A stretch of 64,000 nt of DNA. It comes from Flaccisagitta enflata (taxonomy: Eukaryota; Chaetognatha; Sagittoidea; Aphragmophora). Of this stretch, positions 34,706-44,000 are shown in pieces. Each line of letters starts with the position of its first letter. The first letter of the stretch is position 1. The notes beneath the pieces were generated by a model that worked only from the letters and a program-made list of their open reading frames with translations, ran no database searches and was not told the DNA's origin. Position numbers and translations under genes: made by a program. The stretch covers positions 101,556,001-101,620,000 of the forward strand of contig OZ231126.1 in assembly GCA_965153355.1 (NCBI GenBank). Reading direction: 5' to 3'.

Positions 34706-35144
34706 TGACGTTCTACAGCGAGTGCCCCCGCCCGTATGGGAAGCACTGTCACGGGTGACGTTTCCGTGACTGGGGTTGTAAGGGGTATGATCAAGTTGGG
34801 AAGAAGGGGGTCAGTCCTGATGAATCAGTCCTGAGTTCTGGCTTGTCACATGTATCAAGTACTGCAACAAGCCATAAAATGGAAAATTTTGGTTCCTCCG
34901 AACAAAAAAGGGAAGAGTGTACTCACATCGATGTGTGAGCCACTGCTTGTCTTTCAAGTTCTTCTTTTTTGAGGGAACATTTTTTAAAATTAAATTTGCT
35001 ACAACTTTCCCACAGTATGTTCTGTGAGAATGTCGCTCGTTTAGCGGTTGCTAAGGGTTTTATGGTTTGGTTGGTTTCTCCTGAAATTACCCAACAGTGG
35101 GATGACTTGATGATAAATGGGCCTCGCATTTTCACTAAATACAG

Positions 35145-35225
35145 AACCAGGAATCTCAAAATCCCTGTATGAAACCAAAGACGATCCTGTTTCAAGACAA
35201 CCCCAAAAGCAAGGAAGATTGCGAA

Positions 35226-35226
<1 letters not shown>
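35145..35226 (+). CDS. Candidate coding exon C
   Basis: An 82 nt segment between an acceptor (TCACTAAATACAG to 35144) and a donor (GCGAAG then GTGAGAG at 35227). It is open in the frame that joins exactly to exon D: it ends with two bases of an arginine codon whose third base opens exon D. It starts with the last two bases of a codon, fitting exon B. The product is short and polar (KSLYETKDDPVSRQPQKQGR). A competing plus-strand frame (34969-35172) overlaps its start and ends inside it. Confidence 0.4.
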
Positions 35227-35228
<2 letters not shown>

Positions 35229-35302
<74 letters not shown>

Positions 35303-35320
35303 AAGAGAGAAAGAGAGAAT
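35229..35320 (+). repeat. (GA)n microsatellite in an intron
   Basis: About 70 bp of pure GA directly after the exon C donor, then GAAAGA variants. Confidence 0.95.
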
Positions 35321-35459
35321 CAGCTAGGCAAAAAGGAAGAAAGGTTGGCAAGAAAGCGGAAGAGAAAAACGCGGGAAGGTGAAATATACATGTATTGCTA
35401 CATCATATTTCTGCCTGTCCTGTCTGAAAATCTGACCATCTTTTTCTCTGTTTCTTTAG

Positions 35460-35634
35460 GAGCTCCAAACGACGGAAGACTGGGCATTGCAGTCAGTCGT
35501 CTCTCAGCCGGCAACACCGGCATTCATTGAACGTTCAGCATTGGGAGGAGAAAGATGAGGACGAGCACTACTCCGACTATGTCCGACTACGGCGACAACA
35601 AGCGTCAGGACTCGCCTGGACATTGAAATTTTGA
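35460..35634 (+). CDS. Candidate terminal exon D, ends host gene
   Basis: A strong acceptor (TTTTTCTCTGTTTCTTTAG to 35459) opens a 58-codon frame that ends TGA at 35632-35634. The C-terminus is basic/serine-rich, then acidic (EEKDEDEHYSDYVRLRRQQ), then LAWTLKF. This composition and the matching phase with exon C favour a real exon. The BEL/Pao 5' LTR begins 52 bp after the stop, so the retrotransposon lies in or near this gene's 3' untranslated region. The family is not recognised. Confidence 0.5.
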
Positions 35635-35686
35635 ATTATTGGCCTAGTTGTTCATTGCGTCCTATACATTTATCATTAATGCATCA

Positions 35687-36675
35687 TGTCGTGAAGCATG
35701 GTCTTGCACCAATTCTATCATTTCTTACGGATTATCTGGTTGGTATTTAGGCCTTAGATTTGGATTTATTGATTGATATTCTTGATTATATTTAGATATT
35801 TTACTTAGATTTGACCGTTTTATTTAGATTGGTTTTTATCGTTCGCATTTATTACAGGTTTGATTTATTCTGATCGCATTTATTGACATCGTTTAGATTT
35901 ATTGATTGATTTATTGACTCATTTATTCGTCTATTTCATGCATTTATTGATTTGTCCGTCTGATTTGTCCTTATTTCTGTCCAAATTGCTCATGTTTGTC
36001 CGTATGATATTTTCTTGCCTTGCATTTCGTTCCTGTTATGAATTCATGGCGTCTTTTGTTATTTGGGCTTATTTTAGACCGATTTTGTAGCGCCCTCAAT
36101 TGACCGATATTGGCATTTTTACTGGCTGACGCAATCGAACCTCGAAGGGAAATTGAAGATTTCCATAGAATTCTATGATTTTCTAGAACCTTTCGTTGCT
36201 TAGTTACCGCCATTTTGCCGACGATATTTCCTTACAGAATCTAGAAAAGACGCCGCATATTGCTAAAAACTACTTTACGCCTATTAAATAGACGCTTTTC
36301 GCTATATTTTGCACTGATCCGAGCTTATTAGGACGCCTACTTGACTTCCCTGAGCGCCAAACAAAGGTGAGAGCTTGATTTGGGTTCATATTTCGTATTA
36401 TTTTTCCCGTACTTAGCCATATTTTTCCCGTTTACGGCATATTTTTCCCGTATTTTTGTCATTATTCCGTCATTATTCCGTCATTATTCCGTCATTATTC
36501 GTTCAGTATTTGGTCACTTTCAGTATTATTGAGTATTTCTGGCTAGATATCTGTATATTCAGCTGCATTTTCATTAGCTCCTTTCATTTTTCACTGTCTT
36601 GCAGCTTTAACTGCTTCGCCTACGTTCAAATAAAAGAAGATCGCATTGAGATCGCTCTGTATTATTCGTGGGATT
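35687..36675 (+). repeat. 5' LTR of the BEL/Pao element
   Basis: It starts TGTCGTGAAGCATGGTCTTG. It contains four units of an 11 bp word (TTATTCCGTCA type) at about 36459-36500, where the 3' LTR has two, and a polyadenylation signal AATAAA at 36629-36634. Similarity to the 3' LTR fades after 36675. The tract CCATATTTTTCCCGT is repeated at 36416-36450. Confidence 0.9.
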
Positions 36676-37029
36676 GAGGTTCAGTCACGAGCGGCGCGGC
36701 CGCATACAGGAGAGCTAGAGGCATTGGGCATTAGTTTAGTACACGACAATACAGTTAAAGCTTTAGTATCGCGTATGCCCTGGCTCTTTTGTGTGTGTCT
36801 ATTGTCGATCAGAACCGAGAAGACAAAGAACCGTTCCTAATCTTCGCTCGATTGGTGAGTATTCGACGAGAAAAGAATCAATTTGACCGACAGTCCCCCG
36901 TAAAACGGTGACACTCGGAAGCACCCGCATTCGCACCCGTTATATTTGCACCCTTTAGAAAGCTAGAAACATTATTTCAAGGGTCTTCGCTCGCGAAGAA
37001 ACTTGACCGTTAGTCAGAATTAATTCATC
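36676..37029 (+). other. Element leader, 5' part
   Basis: No ORF. ATTGGTGAGTATTC at 36853-36866 fits a splice donor, and could serve subgenomic RNAs for the downstream ORFs. No convincing tRNA primer-binding site (TGG plus a tRNA tail) could be fixed next to the LTR. Confidence 0.4.
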
Positions 37030-37440
37030 CTAATAGAATTTAGAAACTCGAAGAACCCTTCACCGGGTAATTCGGTTGTCTGTTAGTCAGCCAGTTTAAC
37101 TAGAATCTAGAATCTCGAAAAACCCCTCACCGGGTAATTCGTCCCTCTGTTAGTCAGTCAGATCACTTAGAATCTAGAAACGCCTATTTCATCGAAGAAC
37201 CCTTCACCGGGTAATTCGGTTATCGGTTAGTCAGTCAGTTTGATTAGAATCTAGAAACTCGAAGAACCCTTCATCGGGTAATTCGGCTGTCTGTTAGTCA
37301 GTCAGTTTAACTAGAATCTAAAATCTCGAAGAACCCCTCACCGGGTAATTCGTCCCTCTGTTAGTCAGTCAGATCACTTAGAATCTAGAAACGCCTATTT
37401 CATCGAAGAACCCTTCACCGGGTAATTCGGGTCAGTCAGT
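37030..37440 (+). repeat. Leader tandem repeat with CACCGGGTAATTCG core
   Basis: Six copies of CACCGGGTAATTCG (one reads CATCGGG) at about 37061, 37128, 37206, 37273, 37339 and 37417, each preceded by GAAGAACCC(T/C)T and followed by CTGTTAGTCAGTCAG and TAGAATCTAGAA. Units of about 66 and 78 bp alternate, giving a higher-order period of about 211 bp. The position between LTR and gag suits a packaging or dimerisation signal, which is inference. Confidence 0.85.
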
Positions 37441-37633
37441 CAGTATATCAGGTCAGGGGTATCAGCTGATTATACCTCGGTTACCGAGGGCTATCAAGCT
37501 GAGATCTTATTTGTCAAGGCAATTTTTAAAGCTCGTTTGTAGCTTTAATCTCAAAACGAATCTCGAGAGCTGGGCCTATTTTGGCACCTAAGTTCGAGTC
37601 TTTCTGCTCACCACAGAAAGCAAAACCGTCAGT

Positions 37634-40624
37634 ATGTCCGGTCTGCCGCCAGGCGCCGCGATGTACTATGACGTGCCTCCTCAGTATGACAGCCGTCATG
37701 CGAGGACGCTCGTCAAAGAGACGGCTAAGATTATTCAAGAATTTGTTCAAGCCCATGGGATGGGCCGGGATCATCCCGACGTAGAATTTAAGAAAACTGC
37801 AAATGAAGCAAGATCTCAGCTTGAAGCCAAACGCTTGGAAATGTCAGACATTTGCAATAAATTTGATAAGAAAGAAAATCAGGAAAAGATAGCTGCACAG
37901 ATAGGGAAGCTTCAGATGACACTGGACGGACATCCGCCTTTTGACATACCATCACCGGTTGCTCTTGATCCCGATCTTGCACACCGTTTTCTCAACAGGA
38001 TTGGTCAGCCCATTCCGATCGATCCTCGTCCGACATTTCCCATCGTCGTCGGACCTCCGCCGCTGCAACGCATGGCGCTGCCAATTCTTCCCGCGCTTCC
38101 GCCGCCACCGCCTCCCTCATCAGCGGTGGTGCCCGTCGCGCCTCAACAGCTCATCGCATTCAGCGACGCGTCGCGGACATCCGGTCGGTCCCGTCAAAGT
38201 GACGCCGGAAAGGAAGACGCCGGCGCTCTCGTTCCATCGAATACGGCGCCGCGACGTCTCGATCCTCTCGATCCGTTACGCACCGAGTCTTCCGCCTCCA
38301 ATGCTGCCGACGACGAATCTTCAGTCGCATCATCGCGCAGATCGAACAAGACTTCACATTCGGTCAAGCCCATCGACGAAGAGCCACCGGCGTCATCAGT
38401 GGCGGAAGGCGACCGAACACGGCTCAGAATTAGGTTAGAGGAATTAATGAGGAAAAAACAACAATGTGCTGAGAGGTCAAAACAGAAAGAACAAAGATAT
38501 GAACAAGAGGCCCGTCTATTGGCCCAGAGAATTCAAGCGACTTCGTTGAATACCATCGCGGGTCATGTCAATGCCGCGGTGCAAGAGGTCGAAGATCTTG
38601 TCTCAAACAATAAAACTATGGGGGCGGGTTTGAATCGTACTGAGAATTGGGTGGATAAATCATCGGCACAGTCACTGGTCAAGTCCTCAGATTCCATTTC
38701 AGTCGTTTCATCCAACCATTCAGACCTCAACCCTCGATCCACATCGAAAAAATCTCATTCACAGAAAGGAAAATCATCTGACCATTCCAGGGCTCGATCG
38801 CGCACCCAACAGACTCAGACCGATCGATCCGAGCTTCAGTCAATCCCTCAGCAGACTCAGACCGATCAAACCGAGTTTCAGTCAATTCCTCAACAGACTC
38901 AGACAGAGCCAATTCCGACTCGAGTCACTCAAAATAAGATACCCCAAAGTCATTTTGCTCACGATCCCGATCAGACTTACCCTGGCCCACCTGGTCAGAC
39001 CCAATCGCCCGCTCAGATCGCTCAAAATTTGACTCGATCCGGTCAACCAGATCATCCCTCCTCTTCAGACTCTGGCAGTTCAACCCTCACCGAAAGTACA
39101 ATCAGACGAAAACCAAATTCACTCACTCATAGAAACGGTTCTCAGTCAAACCACGGCAGTCACGACAACCAACAATCATCCCATCAGACACAACAATCAA
39201 ACCAACATCAGACACCACCACAGGGAAGGGGAGCGGAAAAACCTGTAGGGCTCGCATGTAGCCACTCAGTAAATCGCGACCCTACCCCTGCTCAGACCCC
39301 AGCTCAATCAGATGCAGTCAGACCAAAAACTCATGTCTCCAGACCCCAACCACCAACTTACCATGACCCAAAATTTCAGCTTCCTCCTCCAAAGCCTAGG
39401 TCACCACCCCGTCAGAATGTCAGTACATCCAGGGATCAAATTAATGTCGATTCATCTCAAACCTCACAGGCTGTTGGAGCGGGCGCTGCATCTTACGCTC
39501 ACACGGCTACGAGAAATTCGAATTCGCAATTGGCGGGTTCGTCGGTGCAAGAGGAAAGGATCGAATCCAATGGAGAAGATCTGCTCGACGAATTCCCCAT
39601 CGTAGTCGGCCTCAGCAATGGAAATACCATCACTCCAGCTGTAGGTAAGACCTCAGAGACTAGCGCCTTTGGGCGTACTATGATGACATTATGCGCAGCA
39701 ACCAATTCAAGAGAGTTTCTTAAAAACAATCGTTTGCCCGAAGACCAACGTTTCAACGGACAGCACAACGTTGACTTTGAATCAGTATTGCGCAGATTTG
39801 GCAGGGTCACAGTTCAGTCAGGGGTAGATAAGCATGAGGCTGTCTATGAACTTAAGCATTATTTTAGCGGCGACGCCGCTAAAATATGCGAGTTATATGA
39901 GAGAGATGGAGATCCAGAAACTAATCTCAAGCTAGCTATTGAGCATTTGAAACGCGAATATGGTTATCAAGCCAGATCAGCTCAGTCAATCATAGACAGA
40001 TTGTTACAGGGAGGAGCAATTCACAAAGATGATTCAGTTGAGTTTAAAAAATTCAGGATCAATCTTGAGGGAGAAGTAACCAAAGCCCAAACTTCAGGCC
40101 GAGCTAGTTCTTTCAATAACTCGGACACCATCAATAAAATAATTCGCAAAAAAGTACCCTTTGTACAACAAAGATGGGCAGTTGAGAGAACTAAAAAGAT
40201 GATGGCCATGAATCCCGATAATTTTGAACCCGAACCTCAATTTTCCGAATTTCTTACCTTTCTCCGTTCCCAGAATTTAATACGGGACGAAAATTCCTTG
40301 ATCAGCGGGGAGAAGGATTCGGAGAATAAGAAAACAAAGAACAATCCTCGCGTCATGAAAATCGACACCGTCTCTTCCTCGAAGGCCGCCGACGCCGGCG
40401 GCGCCAAGGGGGAGGAGGAGGAGGAGGAGGAGGAGGAGGAAAGCGAAGAGGGAAGGGAGGAGCGAAGGCGAATAACACCACCGAGTCAGCCAACACGCAC
40501 TCACCTCAAGACAACACCTCGTCTCCTCCAACCAACACCAACAATGAGGCAGCGATCGCCGTTAACCAAAGCCACCCGGACAATTGGCGCAATTATTATC
40601 AAGGCAATAAAGGGGGAGGAATGA
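37634..40624 (+). CDS. gag: BEL/Pao Gag precursor (matrix/capsid part)
   Basis: A 996-codon frame from ATG 37634. In order: an N-terminal region with a proline-rich stretch (about residues 120-180), an acidic/serine linker, a charged coiled coil (about 265-330), two and a half tandem units containing QQTQTD (about 390-425), a long Gln/Ser/Pro-rich disordered part, and a capsid-like region (about 670-890) with RFNGQHNVDFESVLRRFGRV and ELKHYFSGDAAKICEL, the pattern of the DUF1759-type Pao Gag domain. It forms particles around element RNA. The zinc knuckles are not in this frame: after a run of about ten glutamates (40411-40440) the frame becomes unlike protein and ends at 40624, while the frame one base back carries on. 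Gag is about twice the common BEL length. Confidence 0.85.
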   Translation: MSGLPPGAAMYYDVPPQYDSRHARTLVKETAKIIQEFVQAHGMGRDHPDVEFKKTANEARSQLEAKRLEMSDICNKFDKKENQEKIAAQIGKLQMTLDGHPPFDIPSPVALDPDLAHRFLNRIGQPIPIDPRPTFPIVVGPPPLQRMALPILPALPPPPPPSSAVVPVAPQQLIAFSDASRTSGRSRQSDAGKEDAGALVPSNTAPRRLDPLDPLRTESSASNAADDESSVASSRRSNKTSHSVKPIDEEPPASSVAEGDRTRLRIRLEELMRKKQQCAERSKQKEQRYEQEARLLAQRIQATSLNTIAGHVNAAVQEVEDLVSNNKTMGAGLNRTENWVDKSSAQSLVKSSDSISVVSSNHSDLNPRSTSKKSHSQKGKSSDHSRARSRTQQTQTDRSELQSIPQQTQTDQTEFQSIPQQTQTEPIPTRVTQNKIPQSHFAHDPDQTYPGPPGQTQSPAQIAQNLTRSGQPDHPSSSDSGSSTLTESTIRRKPNSLTHRNGSQSNHGSHDNQQSSHQTQQSNQHQTPPQGRGAEKPVGLACSHSVNRDPTPAQTPAQSDAVRPKTHVSRPQPPTYHDPKFQLPPPKPRSPPRQNVSTSRDQINVDSSQTSQAVGAGAASYAHTATRNSNSQLAGSSVQEERIESNGEDLLDEFPIVVGLSNGNTITPAVGKTSETSAFGRTMMTLCAATNSREFLKNNRLPEDQRFNGQHNVDFESVLRRFGRVTVQSGVDKHEAVYELKHYFSGDAAKICELYERDGDPETNLKLAIEHLKREYGYQARSAQSIIDRLLQGGAIHKDDSVEFKKFRINLEGEVTKAQTSGRASSFNNSDTINKIIRKKVPFVQQRWAVERTKKMMAMNPDNFEPEPQFSEFLTFLRSQNLIRDENSLISGEKDSENKKTKNNPRVMKIDTVSSSKAADAGGAKGEEEEEEEEEESEEGREERRRITPPSQPTRTHLKTTPRLLQPTPTMRQRSPLTKATRTIGAIIIKAIKGEE

Positions 40625-41055
40625 ACAACTCCAACGGCCCTACACAAACTTTCGGCTTTTCGAACCGACAAAACAACAACGCCAATCCTCAGAACAACAA
40701 TCAGGGACGCAACAACAGCAACACCAACGCAGCTACTGCCAACAACGCTGCAGGTAATTGGTCATGCCCTTGTTGTATGAAGTCCAAATATCATGTACTC
40801 AAGGATTGTAAAAAGTTTGTTGCTTTGACCCAACCGGAACGATTCTCTGTTTTGAAAGCGAATGGAATGTGTAACAAATGCCTTGAACGCGGCCACATGG
40901 CCCGAGACTGTGCTACGGTAGTCGGCTGTGATCTCTGCCCGGGTAAATTTCATCATACCCTTATGCATAGAGAATTCAATAATCAGAAAAAGGGCGACAA
41001 TCAGAAAGGGGACGAATCTGATGATTCGGCAGACGAAAGCGAGAGTAACGATTGA
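40330..41055 (+). CDS. gag: Nucleocapsid frame with three zinc knuckles, -1 relative to gag
   Basis: This frame is open from 40330, overlapping the gag frame by 295 nt; the first ATG is at 40621, overlapping the gag stop as ATGA. After an Asn/Gln/Gly-rich stretch it holds three Cys/His clusters: CPCCMKSKYHVLKDC, CNKCLERGHMARDC (a classic CX2CX4HX4C knuckle) and CDLCPGKFHHTLMH. These bind RNA. It ends at TGA 41053-41055, with pol in the same frame directly after. Readable, N/G-rich protein in this frame well upstream of 40621 suggests that Gag normally crosses into it near the (GGA)n run, by -1 frameshifting or because a base was gained or lost in that run. A heptamer of A AAG GGG form lies at 40609-40615. 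Confidence 0.8.
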   Translation, partial: ENKEQSSRHENRHRLFLEGRRRRRRQGGGGGGGGGGGKRRGKGGAKANNTTESANTHSPQDNTSSPPTNTNNEAAIAVNQSHPDNWRNYYQGNKGGGMNNSNGPTQTFGFSNRQNNNANPQNNNQGRNNSNTNAATANNAAGNWSCPCCMKSKYHVLKDCKKFVALTQPERFSVLKANGMCNKCLERGHMARDCATVVGCDLCPGKFHHTLMHREFNNQKKGDNQKGDESDDSADESESND

Positions 41056-44000
41056 CTTCTTGCCGCATATGTAACCCGTCGAGGAGCAACTAGGCCTATT
41101 GTACCTGTTATAGCTTATGTTAATGGTAAGCGACGGGTTACATATGCTCTTCTAGATACAGGGGCCAACACCTCAGCAATCACAGAATCCCTTTGTTCAG
41201 AATTAAATGCCCCCAGAAAATTGATAAATGTTAAATTGAACACTTTTGACAATTCCTCAAATTCTAAAAGATACATAACCGATTTTAAAGTTACAAACCT
41301 TCAAAATACCCTTGAGCTGTCAGTAGAAAATGCCCTCATAGGCAGATTCTTAAGCACTGAAGGGGAGAAACCACCCTCACAAGAAGACTTAGAGCCATTT
41401 GAACATTTGAAGGATTTGAGGATTTGTGAGCTAGAAGACAAAAGTATCAATATTTTATTAGACGCAAAATTCGCCTACTACTTTTGTACAGGTGATAACC
41501 GCATAGGAAATTCAGATCAGCCTTTAGCCCTAGGGACCCAATTTGGCCATGCAATAATAGGACCAAAAATTACAGATGACCCCAATGAAGACGATGAGAA
41601 TGACATTCAGGTTAATGATATGTTAGATATTAATGCTGAAACCATTTCCATCTCGAAATTAATAAATAGGGCCTTTAGGCAAGATTTCATCTGTAGAGAT
41701 TTTGAGTTGTTTCCTCAAGAAATGACTCACAAGTCAGCAGAAGATGAAGAAAGTTTAGCTCAGATGCAGAAAACAGCCAGATTCATAGAAGAAGAAGGTA
41801 GATGGGAAATTACCATGCCCTGGCGTTTAGGCCGTCAGCCCACTGCAGATCTTTTTAGAACAATAGATTTTCTTTCCATGACAATGAACAGACATAGTAA
41901 GTTAAAAAGAAAATTTGAGCTAAACCCAACATTAAGAGAGGGCTCTTTCATTCAAATGCAAATGACATTGGACGAGGGGCATGCACGTATTATTGATACT
42001 TTAGAAGCACCCAACGACCATGTCATTTGCTACCTCCCTAATCATGTCGTGGTTAAGCCTGACAAACCCGGAAAATTCCGGATTTGTCAGGACGCGGCAG
42101 CCAGGGTAGGTCCCCATTTTTTGAACAAATATCTCTTCAACGGTCCAGATTTGTTAAATAGATTGATCAAAGTGATCCTCAGATTCCGCAGAAAAAGATA
42201 CACCATTTCAGCGGATATCAAGAATTTTTTCTATCAAATTCTGTTAGACCCAAGAGATAGATCATCCCTTAGATATCCATGGTGGAGTGATCAAACCATG
42301 TCACGTGTAATTATGATAGAAAGTTTGCGTCACATGTTTGGAGTGACTAGTTCGCCAAATGTATCTAACTTTATCTTGAAATTACACGCAGAAAGGAACA
42401 AAGACAAAATCAGTCAGGAAGCTTATCTCGCTTTACTTGAGGCTATGTATGTTGATGATTTATTAGAGTCAATCGACGATAAAGACACAGCCCGTAGAAT
42501 TAAGGCAGAGATCACAGACGTGCTTAAGAGTGGTGGGTTTGAAATCTGTAAATGGAAAGCAAACTTTCCTGATCTCGATCTTCCCTCTCTTTCTTCCCCA
42601 ACCTCTCAGAATGAAATGCGCAGAGCTTCGGAACTTGCAATCCCGACATTCCATGAGACTTTGGAGGAAAATCGTCTTCAGAACCCATCAGAAAGGAACC
42701 CATCAGAAAGGAACCCGCCAGACGAGAACCGGCAGGAGAGCGGCTGGGCCCGGCCACATTGCGCCGTCGGTGCGTCTCGCGATCCTCGCCCTTCGCCAAA
42801 CGCAGAGTACGACGAAGAGGATGAGGAGGAAGAGGGCGACGATGAATCAGAACCTCAACTCACGCCAAGCGAATTGGTGAGTTTGATGAATGACAATTAT
42901 GATGAATCGTGCGCTAAACAATTCTTGAATGAATCAGACCTTGAGGATAAGGTTTTGGGAATGGGATATAGTTTTGAGGAAGATATTATAAATGTCCGGG
43001 TTGGAAATAAAGCAGAGAGAGAAATCAAAACAAAGAAAGATCTCTTATCTTTTGTGGCTTCAGTTTATGACCCGTTGGGTCTTGTTGCGCCATGGCTTTT
43101 ACCCGGCAAATTGTCTTTCCAAAAAATTAGTTCCCCTAGCATTCCCTGGAAACAAACCTTATCTAAAGAAATAAAAAATGAGGTTGACAAATGGAAACAG
43201 ACTATAGTTCACCTTAAGAAAATAAGAATATCACGCTGGACTAATCCTCTGGGTATGGAACATAGTATAACCCAATTGATTATCTTCTGCGATGCGAGTA
43301 GATCGGGTTATGGTATGTGTTCATACTTAAGACGTCATCAAAGAGGAGCAGAGGATAAGGTCAGCGTGGTATTTCTCGTAGGAAAAGCGCATGTTGTCCC
43401 AGCCAATATGATGTTAGATCCAACTGAGGGAGCAATACCCCATAATGATTCTATACCCCGCCTTGAGTTATGCGCCGCAAAGATTGCGGCGCAATGGCGG
43501 GATACTTTGTATAGAGACTTAGGGGAGGTTTTAGATGCCGTCTTTTTGTTCTCGGACTCACTGACAGTACTCAACTGGCTCACTAACTTTATAAAGCGCT
43601 TCAAAACTTACGAAAATTTTAGAATTAAGGGTATTAGAGCCTTGACCCCCCTTTCAGAATGGCGCCATGTGCCCAGTAAGGACAACCCCGCCGATATATG
43701 TTCTAAAGGCCTTGGCGCAACAGACACTAAAAAGTGGTTCATATACCATAACGGTCCATCTTTTTTGTCTTTACCCATTTCCAGTTGGCCTCCCATCCGA
43801 CCGAACGATCCTAACTCCAACGTGGATACTCTGGTCGCAGACGTGGGTGCCCTATCAATTCTTGCGCTGAATGGATCCACTGAAGAGCCCGAGATAATCG
43901 CCGAAAAGCATTTGTCCTCTCCTTGGCCTTTGGCCGCCACCGGTAAGATAGCCGAGTGGAGGTGGAAAGTGAGACGCATTGCTATCATTAGGCGAGTCTT

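Noticed and set aside
36840-36875. tRNA primer-binding site starting TGGTGAG
   Set aside because: It lies too far from the LTR end and does not match a tRNA 3' end well. It fits a splice donor better.
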